Of a stretch of 64,000 nt of DNA, positions 63,371-64,000 are shown in pieces. Source of the DNA: Methylobacter sp. BlB1 (GTDB lineage: Bacteria; Pseudomonadota; Gammaproteobacteria; Methylococcales; Methylomonadaceae); NCBI RefSeq assembly GCF_015476545.1, contig NZ_JADMKV010000008.1:1-64000 (forward strand), given 5' to 3'. The notes beneath the pieces are model-generated. The model worked only from the letters and a program-made list of their open reading frames with translations. It ran no database searches and was not told the origin of the DNA. Every line of letters starts with the position of its first letter. Position 1 is the first letter of the stretch. Position numbers and translations under genes: made by a program.

Positions 63371-64000
63371 TTACTTACTCGCCTTTTCCTCGGCAAACCA
63401 AGGCTCACGTGCCTTCATAATCAATTTTGCCGCCCGATCTTTATCTATTCCGGAAAACTTCAGCAAATCGTCCACCGATTGTTCCGCCAAGTCATCCATC
63501 GTAATAATGCCCTGACTGGCCATTTCATAGGCCAGATCTCTATTCATGCCTTCCATTTCCAGCAGATCCTGTGCCGGTTCAGCTGTTTCCAGTTTTTCTT
63601 CTGAAGCAATGGCGCTAATCAGTAAAGCATCTTTAGCCCGGCTTCTGAGCTCATTGACGAGCTCTTCATCAAACCCTTCAATTTCCAGCATTTCACTGAC
63701 TGGAACATAGGCCACCTCTTCAATCGTATTAAAGCCTTCTTCAACCAGGATGGCTGCTATCTCTTCGTCGATATCGAGCTGCTCAATAAACAGACGTTTT
63801 ATTTCCCCTGCTTCGGCTTCATTTTTTTCTTCAGCTTTGGATGCATCGATAACGTTTAACTCCCATCCGGTTAACTGGGTCGCCAACCGAACATTTTGCC
63901 CGCCTCGGCCGATAGCCTGGGACAGATTGTCCGAGCTGACAGCCAGATCCATGCTGTGCTTGTCTTCATCAATGACGATGGATTGAATTTCAGCTGGCGA
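63371..64000 (-). CDS. nusA: Transcription termination/antitermination factor NusA (C-terminal part)
   Basis: This is the C-terminal part of NusA, cut by the window edge; the frame is open to base 64000. Its first visible residues [20 protein letters not shown], then [20 protein letters not shown], belong to the second KH domain. Two acidic-repeat helix-hairpin-helix modules follow, [20 protein letters not shown] and [19 protein letters not shown]; in E. coli these contact RNA polymerase alpha and lambda N. It is the promoter-proximal gene of the block that leads to pnp. Confidence 0.97.
   Translation of the reverse strand, partial: SPAEIQSIVIDEDKHSMDLAVSSDNLSQAIGRGGQNVRLATQLTGWELNVIDASKAEEKNEAEAGEIKRLFIEQLDIDEEIAAILVEEGFNTIEEVAYVPVSEMLEIEGFDEELVNELRSRAKDALLISAIASEEKLETAEPAQDLLEMEGMNRDLAYEMASQGIITMDDLAEQSVDDLLKFSGIDKDRAAKLIMKAREPWFAEEKASK

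Overview
The window looks like chromosomal DNA of a gammaproteobacterial methylotroph, most likely a methanotroph of the Methylococcales. The housekeeping blocks have gammaproteobacterial order and content: nusA-infB-rbfA-truB-rpsO-pnp, rpsB-tsf-pyrH-frr-uppS-cdsA-dxr-rseP, map-glnD, uvrC-pgsA and mrcB-lolA. Two tandem genes encode methylene-tetrahydromethanopterin dehydrogenases, enzymes of the H4MPT-linked formaldehyde oxidation route. The methanotroph placement is an inference: no methane monooxygenase or methanol dehydrogenase lies in the window. I see no prophage, complete insertion sequence, CRISPR array, tRNA or rRNA.

Layout, left half. 1-290 is a hairpin-rich, probably repetitive tail. 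0.3-4.6 kb (minus strand) holds mrcB-lolA-rarA. 4.8-6.6 kb is a receiver-like/GGDEF/EAL protein. 6.9-10.8 kb holds a quinone-oxidoreductase-like MDR, nspC, a 5-formyl-THF cyclo-ligase and an NAD-type isocitrate dehydrogenase. 10.9-12.8 kb (plus) is the mtdB-like pair. 12.8-14.3 kb is a GacA/UvrY-like regulator followed by about 870 bp of AT-rich non-coding DNA. 14.4-17.0 kb holds a secreted cupin and a threonine-to-glycine pair (kbl and an SDR-type tdh). 17.1-21.7 kb is an AttEFGH-like ABC locus headed by a small membrane protein. 21.8-26.6 kb is an accessory stretch: a possible nuclease-fold protein, two small exported or membrane proteins with duplicated 5' regions, a DUF1264 protein, a sigma-54-driven type IV pilin and an unrecognised 502-residue protein. 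26.6-29.8 kb is cinA/mutS, divergent.

Layout, right half. 29.8-30.8 kb has dsbC flanked by dispersed palindromic repeats and an 18-base G run. 30.9-38.2 kb (minus) is the rpsB-to-rseP block with a leader and internal hairpins. 38.5-41.9 kb is map-glnD. 41.9-44.0 kb holds a PilZ protein and a UbiH-family hydroxylase. 44.2-51.5 kb (plus) is an unusually long, divergent glutamate-synthase-like protein followed by a CysJ-like diflavin reductase. 51.6-56.7 kb (minus) holds UDG-uvrC-pgsA, a TetR regulator, a zinc-ribbon-like small protein and zapE. 56.8-64.0 kb (minus) is nusA (cut by the window edge) to pnp.

The most unusual items are the GltB-like/diflavin reductase pair at 44237-51546, which may be a glutamate synthase that takes electrons from a flavodoxin-type reductase instead of GltD, and the tandem MtdB paralogues, one of which carries an MtdA-like (NADP-type) dinucleotide-binding loop. 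Other points of note are the poly-G tract upstream of dsbC, the duplicated 5' regions of two small genes at 22.4-23.4 kb, and look-alike inverted repeats upstream of pilA and of the gene after it.
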